From the NCBI GenBank assembly GCA_046596415.1, contig JBKJML010000070.1, positions 1-6,944 on the forward strand: a stretch of 6,944 nucleotides of DNA, given 5' to 3'. How positions within the stretch are numbered: the stretch's first letter is position 1; every line of letters begins with the position of its first letter. The notes under the pieces were generated by a model. It was not told where the DNA came from and did not search any database. It saw nothing but the letters and a program-made list of their open reading frames with translations. Source of the stretch: JBKJML01 sp046596415. Its GTDB lineage: Bacteria > Actinomycetota > Thermoleophilia > Gaiellales > Gaiellaceae. This document shows, in pieces, positions 1 through 5,527 of the stretch. The translations under genes and the position numbers were made by a program.

Positions 1-1727
1 AGTACCTCGTCACCAAGCCGACCGGCCTGCCGACGGACATGCCGACGATGCGCGATCCCTCGTTGCTCGTCTACTTCCGGCCCGACGCGGGCGGTCTGAT
101 CATGGGTGGCTACGAGCGGGTCCCGGCCCCCTGGTCGCTCGATGGGATCCCGGGCGACTTCAACGGCAAGCTGCTCGAGGGGGGCTGGCCGCGCTTCGAA
201 GAGCTGATGGAGAACGCGCTCGTCCGCGTTCCCTCGCTGGAGGAGATAGAGGTGATCCGGCTGATCAACGGCCCGGAGGCGTTCACGCCGGACGGCGAGT
301 TCATCCTCGGGCCGACCGAAGTGCCGGGTTTCTGGACGGCGGCAGGGTTCTGCGCGCACGGCCTCGCAGGCGCGGGCGGCATGGGGCAGCTCGTGGCGGA
401 GTGGATCGTCGAGGGCGTCCCGAGCCTCGACGTCTGGCACATGGACTCGCGCCGTTTCGGCGCCGCCTATCGGAGCGCGGCGTACACGCTCGCGCGCACG
501 ACCGAGGTCTACTCGACCTACTACGACGTCAAGTACCCCGGCCACGAGCGGAGTGCGGGCCGCCCGCTGCGCCTCTCGCCCACCTACGAGCGGCTGCGCG
601 AGCTCGGCGCGGCGTTCGGCGAGAAGTCAGGCTGGGAGCGGGCGAACTGGTTCGAGCCGAACGCCGCCGCCGGCGACGAAGGCCTGCGACCGCGCGGCTG
701 GGCGGGAAAGCTCTGGTCGCCCGCGATCGGCGCCGAGCACCGCGCCTGCCGCGAGACCGCCGCGCTGTTCGACGAGTCCTCCTTTGCGAAGATCGAAGTC
801 GCGGGGAAAGGCGCCGCCGCCTTCCTCGAGCAGCTGTGCGACAACCGGGTCGCGCGCGAGCCCGGCGCGATCACCTACACGCAGATGCTGAACGAAAAAG
901 GTGGCATCGAATGCGACTTCACGGTCACACGCCTCGACGAGGAGCGCTTCCGGATCGTCACCGGCACCGCCTTCGGGCAGCACGACCTGGCGTGGATCCG
1001 CCAGCACGCACCCGACGACGGCTCCGTCCACGTCGAGGACGTCACGTCACGCTACGCCTGCCTCGGCCTCTGGGGTCCGGCAGCTCGCGAGATCCTCGCC
1101 CCGCTCACCGGCGACCCGCTCGAGTTCCCCTACATGCAGGCCCGCGAGCTCGCCGTCGGACACGTCCCGTGTCTGGCACTGCGCGTGACCTACGTCGGCG
1201 AGCTCGGGTGGGAGCTCTACTGCCCGACCGAGTTCGGCCGCTCGCTCTTCGACGTGATCTGGGAGAGCGGGCGTGACCACGGGCTCGTCGCCGGCGGCTA
1301 CAAGGCGATCGACTCGTTGCGGCTCGAGAAGGGTTACCGCGTCTGGGGATCCGACGTCACCGCCGACGACAACCCGTACGAGGCGGGGCTCGGGTTCGCC
1401 GTCAAGCTCGAGAAGGAGTTCCTCGGCAAGCAGGCGCTGGTCGAGGCCGGCGAGCCGACGCGACGGCTCTGCTGCCTCGTCCTCGATGACCCGCGCGCGG
1501 TGGCGCTAGGCTCCGAGCCGGTTTGGGTGGCCGGCGAGCCCGTCGGCCGCGTCACGAGCGGCGGCTACGGCTACACGGTCGACCGCTCGATCGCCTACGC
1601 GTACCTCCCCGCCGAGAGCTCCGAGCCCGGCACGGTTGCCGAGGTCGAGATCTTCGGCGAGCGCGTGCGAGCCGAGGTGGCGTCCGAGCCGCTCTTCGAT
1701 TCGGACGGCGGGCGACTGCGGGCCTGA
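1..1727 (+). CDS. FAD-dependent dehydrogenase with C-terminal GcvT (aminomethyltransferase-like) domains, dimethylglycine/sarcosine dehydrogenase type, 5'-truncated
   Basis: The reading frame (codons from base 3) is open from the window edge, and the residues before the Met codon at 39 (YLVTKPTGLPTDMPTM) already match the family, so that Met is not the true start and the gene begins upstream. Order of parts: the end of the DAO-type FAD oxidoreductase domain (about 3-430), with NGPEAFTPDG, GPTEVPGFWTAAGF and HGLAGAGGMG; an FAO_M linker (about 430-710); a GCV_T folate-binding domain (about 714-1440), with TQMLNEKGGIECDF, YVGELGWELY and DSLRLEKGYR; and a GCV_T_C barrel (about 1460-1700). Family members oxidatively demethylate N-methylated glycines (dimethylglycine, sarcosine) and pass the one-carbon unit to tetrahydrofolate. 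The exact substrate cannot be read here, and related proteins are often annotated only as FAD-dependent oxidoreductase. The Rossmann FAD motif is outside the window. It is followed after 82 bases by a kinase gene on the same strand with no obvious functional link. Family call confident, substrate unsure. Confidence 0.9.
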   Translation, partial: YLVTKPTGLPTDMPTMRDPSLLVYFRPDAGGLIMGGYERVPAPWSLDGIPGDFNGKLLEGGWPRFEELMENALVRVPSLEEIEVIRLINGPEAFTPDGEFILGPTEVPGFWTAAGFCAHGLAGAGGMGQLVAEWIVEGVPSLDVWHMDSRRFGAAYRSAAYTLARTTEVYSTYYDVKYPGHERSAGRPLRLSPTYERLRELGAAFGEKSGWERANWFEPNAAAGDEGLRPRGWAGKLWSPAIGAEHRACRETAALFDESSFAKIEVAGKGAAAFLEQLCDNRVAREPGAITYTQMLNEKGGIECDFTVTRLDEERFRIVTGTAFGQHDLAWIRQHAPDDGSVHVEDVTSRYACLGLWGPAAREILAPLTGDPLEFPYMQARELAVGHVPCLALRVTYVGELGWELYCPTEFGRSLFDVIWESGRDHGLVAGGYKAIDSLRLEKGYRVWGSDVTADDNPYEAGLGFAVKLEKEFLGKQALVEAGEPTRRLCCLVLDDPRAVALGSEPVWVAGEPVGRVTSGGYGYTVDRSIAYAYLPAESSEPGTVAEVEIFGERVRAEVASEPLFDSDGGRLRA

Positions 1728-1809
1728 CCTCATCCGAATCGGGGCTGGTGCCTTGCCGGTTTGTGGGGCGGCAGCTCGAGACGGAAAGAGCGATACTGAA
1801 GCGAGGATC

Positions 1810-3495
1810 ATGCGTCACGGGATCGCCTCCACTGATCGGGCGGGCAGCACGCCCCCGGTCGACGACGCCCTTGCGGAGCGGCACCGTGCGGATTCGGCCG
1901 TGCTCGTCCTGCTCGTCGCCCAGATGCCCGTCGTCGTCTGGGCCACTGACCGCGAGCTGCGCTACACGAGCGTTGCAGGAGCGCCGCTCACCCCGATGGG
2001 GCTCAGTGCAGCCGACCTCATCGGCGAGCCGCTCGAGGCTGCGTTTCGCGGTGATGCCTCGTTGGATGTCGCCGTCGAGGCGCATCACCGCGCGCTCAGC
2101 GGCGAGGCCGTCACCTACGAGCGCGTAACCGACGCCGGTGCGGTGATCAGTGCGCGGGTGGCGCCACTCCTCGACGATGCCGGCACGATCGTCGGCACCG
2201 TCGGGGTCCGCTTCGACATCACCGAGGAACGTGCTGCCCGCACCGAGCTCGCCGAGCGGATCCGCCAGCAGGCGCTCGTGGCGGAGCTCGGTCACCGCGC
2301 GATCGCCACCGGGGACGCCGACACCCTGATCGAAGCGGCGATGCGCCTAGTCGGCGAGCAGCTCGGCGTTGTCTGCAGCCTCATGGAGCGCACCGTCGAG
2401 ACCGGCGAGCTCGTGCTCCGCGCCGGGTACGGAGCGCATCAGTGGCGGGTCGGGCTTCCTATCACCCACCGCGGGCCGGCGATGGCGGCGATCCGGGCGG
2501 GTGGTCCCATCGTCGCCCTCGACGTCAACGCCGACGACCGTTTCGAGGCGCCCCCCGTCTTCGCCGAGCTCGGGCTGTGCAGTGTCGTCGCGCTGCCGAT
2601 CCTCGCGCCGGGGCCTGAGGTGGTCGGTGCGCTGAACGCGATGAGCCGTGAGCCGCGGCTCTTCACCGACGAGGACGTCCGCTTCCTGGAATCGGTCGGC
2701 TACGTTCTGGGCGCGGCGATCGCACGTGACCGGCTCGAGGCGGCGCTGAAAGTCGCTCAGGATCACGCGCTCGCGGCGCATCGCCTCGATGTCGTCGGGA
2801 CGTTGGCCGGCGGGGTGGCACACGACTTCAACAACATGCTGACCGCGATCAGCGGCTACACGGAGCTGCTCACGGCCAAGCTCGCGGACGCGGGTGAGGA
2901 CGTGCTACACGACCTCGGCGAGGTGAAGCGCGCCGCCGACCAGGCGAGTGCGCTGACGCGCCGGCTGCTTGCGTTCTCGCGGCAGCAGCTTCGCCGCCCA
3001 CGGCTGATCGACCTCGACTCGGAGCTTCGCGCGCTCCGCATGGCGGTGGAGTACGTCGCCGGCGACGGAGTGACGGTGGACTTCAAGCTGGCCGCCTCAA
3101 ACCCCGTCGAGGCTGACGTCGATCAGCTCGAGCAGGTCGTCTTCGCGCTCGTCTCGAATGCCCGCGAGGCAATGCAGGGCAGTGGTCGGATCGCGATCGA
3201 GACGGCCGGAGCGCACCTCGGCAACGATGCGACGACGCGCTGGGGCTTCGCGATCACCCCTGGCGACTACGTCAGGCTGGCGGTCGAAGACGACGGCCCG
3301 GGCATCGATCCGTCGGTCCGCCCGCGGCTGTTCGAGCCCTTCGCGACCACCAAGCCGGTGGGCGGCGGCGGTGGCCTCGGGCTCGCGAGCGTGTTCGGGA
3401 TCGTCAAGCAGAGCGACGGCTACGTCGTCGCCGGTACGGGAGCGGCCGGCGGCGCCCGCTTCGAGATCTACCTGCCGGCCGTACTAGCCGGCTAG
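1810..3495 (+). CDS. Soluble PAS-GAF sensor histidine kinase (HisKA-HATPase_c, no receiver domain)
   Basis: A 561-residue cytosolic two-component kinase without a transmembrane segment. Residues about 30-138 form a PAS domain (MPVVVWATDRELRYT at its start, VGVRFDITEERA at its end). Residues about 155-305 form a GAF domain (SVVALPI, VVGALNAMS). The HisKA helix has the H-box GGVAHDFNNML with phospho-acceptor His338. The ATPase domain is complete: N-box with Asn450 (SNAREAM), G1 box with Asp494 (EDDGPGID), F-box (LFEPFATTK), and glycine-rich G2 box from about 518 (GGGGLGLA). It should autophosphorylate and pass phosphate to a response regulator, most simply the one at 4160-4795. The signal sensed is unknown. 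The GAF domain has Cys189 and Cys257 but no clear cofactor motif. I chose the ATG at 1810 because GAGG lies four to seven bases before it and the frame upstream runs back into the previous gene. HDFNN-type kinases often carry a C-terminal receiver, which this one lacks. Its last 12 bases overlap the opposing gene. Confidence 0.93.
   Translation: MRHGIASTDRAGSTPPVDDALAERHRADSAVLVLLVAQMPVVVWATDRELRYTSVAGAPLTPMGLSAADLIGEPLEAAFRGDASLDVAVEAHHRALSGEAVTYERVTDAGAVISARVAPLLDDAGTIVGTVGVRFDITEERAARTELAERIRQQALVAELGHRAIATGDADTLIEAAMRLVGEQLGVVCSLMERTVETGELVLRAGYGAHQWRVGLPITHRGPAMAAIRAGGPIVALDVNADDRFEAPPVFAELGLCSVVALPILAPGPEVVGALNAMSREPRLFTDEDVRFLESVGYVLGAAIARDRLEAALKVAQDHALAAHRLDVVGTLAGGVAHDFNNMLTAISGYTELLTAKLADAGEDVLHDLGEVKRAADQASALTRRLLAFSRQQLRRPRLIDLDSELRALRMAVEYVAGDGVTVDFKLAASNPVEADVDQLEQVVFALVSNAREAMQGSGRIAIETAGAHLGNDATTRWGFAITPGDYVRLAVEDDGPGIDPSVRPRLFEPFATTKPVGGGGGLGLASVFGIVKQSDGYVVAGTGAAGGARFEIYLPAVLAG
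3484..3495. repeat. Perfect 12-base palindrome forming the overlap of two convergent genes
   Basis: The bases ctagccggctag equal their own reverse complement. They are the last four codons of both the PAS-GAF kinase (+) and the ATPase-dead kinase relative (-), so both proteins end Leu-Ala-Gly-stop. The match does not extend outward: the flanking bases are A and C. It contains two CTAG tetramers. It may be chance, or a compact bidirectional end, but without a T-tract it is not a standard intrinsic terminator. Confidence 0.8.
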
Positions 3496-4095
3496 CGCAA
3501 GGACAAGCGCGGCCCCGCCGTCGCTCTCCTCGAGTGTGCCCCCGGCCATCGCCGCGAGCACCCGCGCATCCTCACCCGCCCGGGTGTCCGCCACCCACAC
3601 CGACGCGTCCGCGCCGTTCCGCGAGACCGCGAGCCGAATCGGGCCTGGAGTTGGCGAGTCGAGCGCGTCGAGTAGCAGGGCCACGAGCGCGACGAGCAGC
3701 GCGCCGGGCGGCGTCTCGACGACCGCGGCGTCGGGCGGGTAGCTGCCCTCGATCTGGCAGTGCCGGCCGGGAATCAGGCGCTGTACGAGCACGAGCGCGG
3801 CGGCAGCTTCGGTCGAGAGCTCCACGCGCTCCTTGTCCTCGGTAGCGCCGACGCGCGCCACGCGTTGGAGCGCGCGCACCACGTCCGAGATCTCGTTGGC
3901 CGTGTCCCCGATCAGGTCGAGTCGCTCGCGGAGCCGCGAGCCGGGCTCCGCATTGGCCGTGACCAGCTCCGCCGTCCCGATCAGGGCGACGAGCGGGTTG
4001 CCGAGCTCGTGCAGCGCGCCGCGGGTCAGGCGCCCGATGGTCGCGAGCCGTGCCTGCTGGGCAGCGTCCGAGGCTGCGAGTTCGTGGCCGGGCAT
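3484..4095 (-). CDS. Histidine-kinase-like protein with intact H-box but degenerate ATPase domain (histidine phosphotransfer or phosphatase candidate)
   Basis: A 203-residue protein without membrane segments. Residues 18-45 are a HisKA-type dimerisation helix with the H-box HELGNPLVAL: His29, the adjacent acid Glu30 and Asn33 are all kept. A second helix follows (about 55-82). The rest resembles a shrunken HATPase domain. The N-box position reads LLLDALDS, with Asp143 where the catalytic Asn is expected. The G1 box reads VADTRAGED, with Arg172 replacing the first glycine. The F-box, ATP lid and G2 box are missing, so the protein goes almost directly to the last strand (GGTLEESDGGAALVLAL). ATP binding is therefore unlikely. 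Known proteins with this plan are Spo0B and ChpT, which relay phosphate, and HisKA kinases also use the acid-x-x-Asn motif to dephosphorylate regulators. Either role fits, because it lies between a true kinase and a response regulator. The ATG at 4095 is the first possible start, as an in-frame TAG lies three codons upstream. I see no strong ribosome site. Role is inferred; homology is well supported. Confidence 0.85.
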   Translation of the reverse strand: MPGHELAASDAAQQARLATIGRLTRGALHELGNPLVALIGTAELVTANAEPGSRLRERLDLIGDTANEISDVVRALQRVARVGATEDKERVELSTEAAAALVLVQRLIPGRHCQIEGSYPPDAAVVETPPGALLVALVALLLDALDSPTPGPIRLAVSRNGADASVWVADTRAGEDARVLAAMAGGTLEESDGGAALVLALAG

Positions 4096-4096
4096 C

Positions 4097-4111
4097 CCGA
4101 TCTATGATCGG
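4097..4111. promoter_or_regulatory. Inverted repeat in the divergent intergenic region, candidate operator
   Basis: CCGATC-TAT-GATCGG has perfect 6-base arms around a 3-base centre. It begins one base beyond the start codon of the ATPase-dead kinase relative and overlaps the TATGAT hexamer facing the response regulator. A dimeric regulator bound here could control both divergent genes. The response regulator itself is the obvious candidate, but this is inference from position and symmetry only. Confidence 0.45.
4103..4108 (+). promoter_or_regulatory. Candidate -10 hexamer for the response regulator gene
   Basis: TATGAT matches the TATAAT consensus at five of six bases, rare in such GC-rich DNA. 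Transcription would begin near 4115, giving a leader of about 45 bases. The bases at the -35 position (around 4081-4086, TTCGTG) match poorly, so an activator or a non-housekeeping sigma factor may be needed. Confidence 0.4.
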
Positions 4112-4159
4112 TGCACACGGCGCACACCATGAGGGCCAATCTTCGAAGCGCCGGTTCAG

Positions 4160-4795
4160 ATGCTTCCCGCAGCAACCGCCATCACGTGCCTCGTCGCCGA
4201 TGACCACCCGGCTGTCGTCGAGGCGGTCGCGGACGTGCTCCAGCAGCACGGGATCGATGTGGTCGGCCGCGCGCGCGACGGGGAGGAGGCGCTCGCGAAG
4301 CTGGAGGTCGCGAAACCTCGCGTGGCGCTCCTCGACCTGCGCATGCCCGGCCTTTCCGGGATCGAGGTGGCGCGACGGATCGCCCGTAGCTCGCCGGAGA
4401 CGTCGGTCATCCTCTACACGGCCTTCGGCGACCGTGCGCTCCTGACTGAGGCGCTCGACGCCGGCGCGCGCGGCTTCGTGCTCAAGGAGGCCCCGCTCAC
4501 CGAGGTCGTCCGCGCCGTCGAGCTCGTCGCGGGCGGCAAGACCTATGTCGATCCGGTCCTCGCGGGCGTCATCGCGAGTGGGGCTGCGACCGACCGGATG
4601 GCGACGCTGACCGAGCGCGAGCGCCAGGTGTTGCGGCTGCTGGCCGACGGGCAGACGAACGAGGAGATCGGCCGCGAGCTCTTCATCTCGCCCGAGACGG
4701 TTCGCACGCACGTCCGCAAGGCGATGGCGAAGCTCGACGCGGACACTCGCACGCAGGCGGTCGCGACAGCGCTGCGACAATCGCTGATCGCCTAA
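4160..4795 (+). CDS. NarL/FixJ-family response regulator transcription factor
   Basis: A 211-residue DNA-binding response regulator. The receiver domain (about 8-125) has the acidic pair Asp14-Asp15, the phospho-acceptor Asp59 in ALLDLRMPG, the switch Thr87 (LYTAFGD) and the conserved Lys109 (FVLKEAP). A LuxR-type helix-turn-helix (about 148-207) has LTEREREQ-like residues at its start (LTERERQVLRLLADG) and the recognition helix ISPETVRTHVRKAMAKL. It should bind DNA as a phosphorylated dimer. All catalytic residues are present, so phosphorylation by the PAS-GAF kinase at 1810-3495 is plausible. The divergently transcribed kinase relative at 3484-4095 may relay or remove that phosphate. The ATG at 4160 is the first start in this frame, since an in-frame TGA lies at 4130. 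I see no convincing ribosome site before it. It ends four bases from the stop of the opposing Nudix regulator. Targets are unknown; self-control through the palindrome at 4097-4111 is possible. Confidence 0.95.
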   Translation: MLPAATAITCLVADDHPAVVEAVADVLQQHGIDVVGRARDGEEALAKLEVAKPRVALLDLRMPGLSGIEVARRIARSSPETSVILYTAFGDRALLTEALDAGARGFVLKEAPLTEVVRAVELVAGGKTYVDPVLAGVIASGAATDRMATLTERERQVLRLLADGQTNEEIGRELFISPETVRTHVRKAMAKLDADTRTQAVATALRQSLIA

Positions 4796-4799
4796 GCCG

Positions 4800-5498
4800 C
4801 TAGCTCGGCGGCCGGAGGGTGGCGAACGGGTCGGTGATCTCGAGCGTCCGCGACCGGAAGCGGAAGAGCTCGGCCGGGCGGCCACCGGCACGACCGGGAC
4901 CGCGGTGCCCGCCGGTCGGGACGAGGACGTCGCGGCGGAGCAGGACGCGCTTGAGGTTCGTCGCCGAGACCTCGTGGCCGAGCGCCGCAACATAGAGGTC
5001 ACGGAGCTCCGGGACGCTGAACTCAGCTGGTGCGAGCGCGAAGGCGACGTTCGTGTACGAAAGCTTCCCGCGGAGCCGTTCGCGGCCCGCCAGGACAATC
5101 GCGCCGTGGTCGAACGCGAGGCGTGGCGGCCCGTCGACCGGATGCCAGGCCGTGTCCTCGGGCAACCGTGGGTCGACGCCCGCAGGGACGAGGCCGAGGT
5201 ACGCGGTCGCGAGCTCGCGACGGCCGGGAATCCGGTCGGGATCACTCCAGGTGCCGAGCTGCTCGAGGTGGGAGAGCTCGCGGACATCGACCTTCGTGGC
5301 GAGGTGGCGCCGGATCGATGCAGCGAGCGGCTCCTCGGGCTCGAGGCTGCCGCCTGGAAGCGCCCAGGCACCTGCCGCGGGGTCGCGGGCGCGCTGCCAG
5401 AGAAGTGCCTGGAGGTGGCCGTCGCGCACCTGGAGGACGACGGCCAGAGTGGTATGCGCCGGTGCCGTGCTAGGATCGCTCGGAGGTTTACGCCCCAT
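4800..5498 (-). CDS. NrtR-like transcriptional regulator: degenerate Nudix domain plus C-terminal winged helix
   Basis: A 232-residue protein. The Nudix domain (about 15-140) is recognisable from LLWQRARDPAAGAWALPGG and YLGLVPAG, but its Nudix box (Gly50-Val72) is damaged. Gly50, Glu56 and Arg64 fit the consensus, while the metal-binding glutamates of REUxEE are His65, Thr68 and Lys69. Pyrophosphohydrolase activity is therefore unlikely. The C-terminal part (about 160-213: FSVPELRDLYVAALG, ATNLKRVLLRR, GGRPAELFRF) matches the winged helix of NrtR-family regulators, which use a Nudix-like domain to sense ADP-ribose or another sugar or nucleotide and control NAD or sugar genes. Here the neighbour is a nucleoside-type binding lipoprotein, so a nucleoside-related ligand is an appealing inference. 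I start it at the ATG of 5496-5498. The next upstream ATG (5576) would add 26 residues unlike the family and overlap the divergent gene. The ribosome site is weak. A symmetric site at 5486-5508 spans the start codon and suggests autoregulation. Confidence 0.88.
   Translation of the reverse strand: MGRKPPSDPSTAPAHTTLAVVLQVRDGHLQALLWQRARDPAAGAWALPGGSLEPEEPLAASIRRHLATKVDVRELSHLEQLGTWSDPDRIPGRRELATAYLGLVPAGVDPRLPEDTAWHPVDGPPRLAFDHGAIVLAGRERLRGKLSYTNVAFALAPAEFSVPELRDLYVAALGHEVSATNLKRVLLRRDVLVPTGGHRGPGRAGGRPAELFRFRSRTLEITDPFATLRPPS
5468..5476 (+). promoter_or_regulatory. Candidate extended -10 promoter for the BMP lipoprotein gene
   Basis: TGCTAGGAT contains the TGn extension followed by TAGGAT, four of six bases of TATAAT. 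It lies within the first codons of the opposing Nudix regulator. Transcription would start near 5483, about 45 bases before the ATG at 5528. No good -35 hexamer is visible, as is tolerated by extended -10 promoters. Confidence 0.35.
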
Positions 5499-5508
5499 AG
5501 TCGAAAAC
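5486..5508. promoter_or_regulatory. Imperfect inverted repeat between divergent genes, candidate operator of the Nudix regulator
   Basis: GTTTACG, nine bases, then CGAAAAC: the two 7-base arms pair at six of seven positions. The site is centred on the start codon of the Nudix regulator and lies between the putative promoter and the ribosome site of the lipoprotein gene. The AT-rich arms stand out in this GC-rich window. A dimer bound here would block both genes. Assigning it to the Nudix regulator is inference from position. Confidence 0.4.
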
Positions 5509-5513
5509 TTAGC

Positions 5514-5520
5514 GGAAAGG
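5514..5520 (+). promoter_or_regulatory. Ribosome binding site of the BMP lipoprotein gene
   Basis: GGAAAGG is purine-rich and ends seven bases before the ATG at 5528. It favours that start over the in-frame ATG at 5540, and the resulting signal peptide is a normal length. Confidence 0.6.
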
Positions 5521-5527
5521 CTGGCCG

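Noticed and set aside
401..1276. A 291-codon plus-strand frame inside the GcvT-domain gene.
   Set aside because: The product is mostly Arg, Ala and Pro without a domain, while the other frame gives a continuous dehydrogenase/GcvT match.
1636..1809. An upstream in-frame start that would extend the PAS-GAF kinase by 58 residues.
   Set aside because: The extra residues overlap the preceding gene and are unlike a PAS N-terminus; the ATG at 1810 has GAGG just before it.
4129..4203. A 24-codon open frame starting at ATG 4129 and overlapping the response regulator start.
   Set aside because: Too short to judge, with an Arg/Ser-rich product and no ribosome site; most likely chance.
4796..4812. A possible hairpin (GCCGC, 7-base loop, GCGGC) just after the response regulator stop.
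   Set aside because: The stem is only five pairs, no T-tract follows on either strand, and such short GC pairs are common in this DNA.
3572..5371. A 599-codon minus-strand open frame running across the pseudokinase, response regulator and Nudix genes.
   Set aside because: It covers three genes with clear family matches in other frames, its product is Arg/Ser-rich low-complexity sequence, and long shadow frames are expected in GC-rich DNA.
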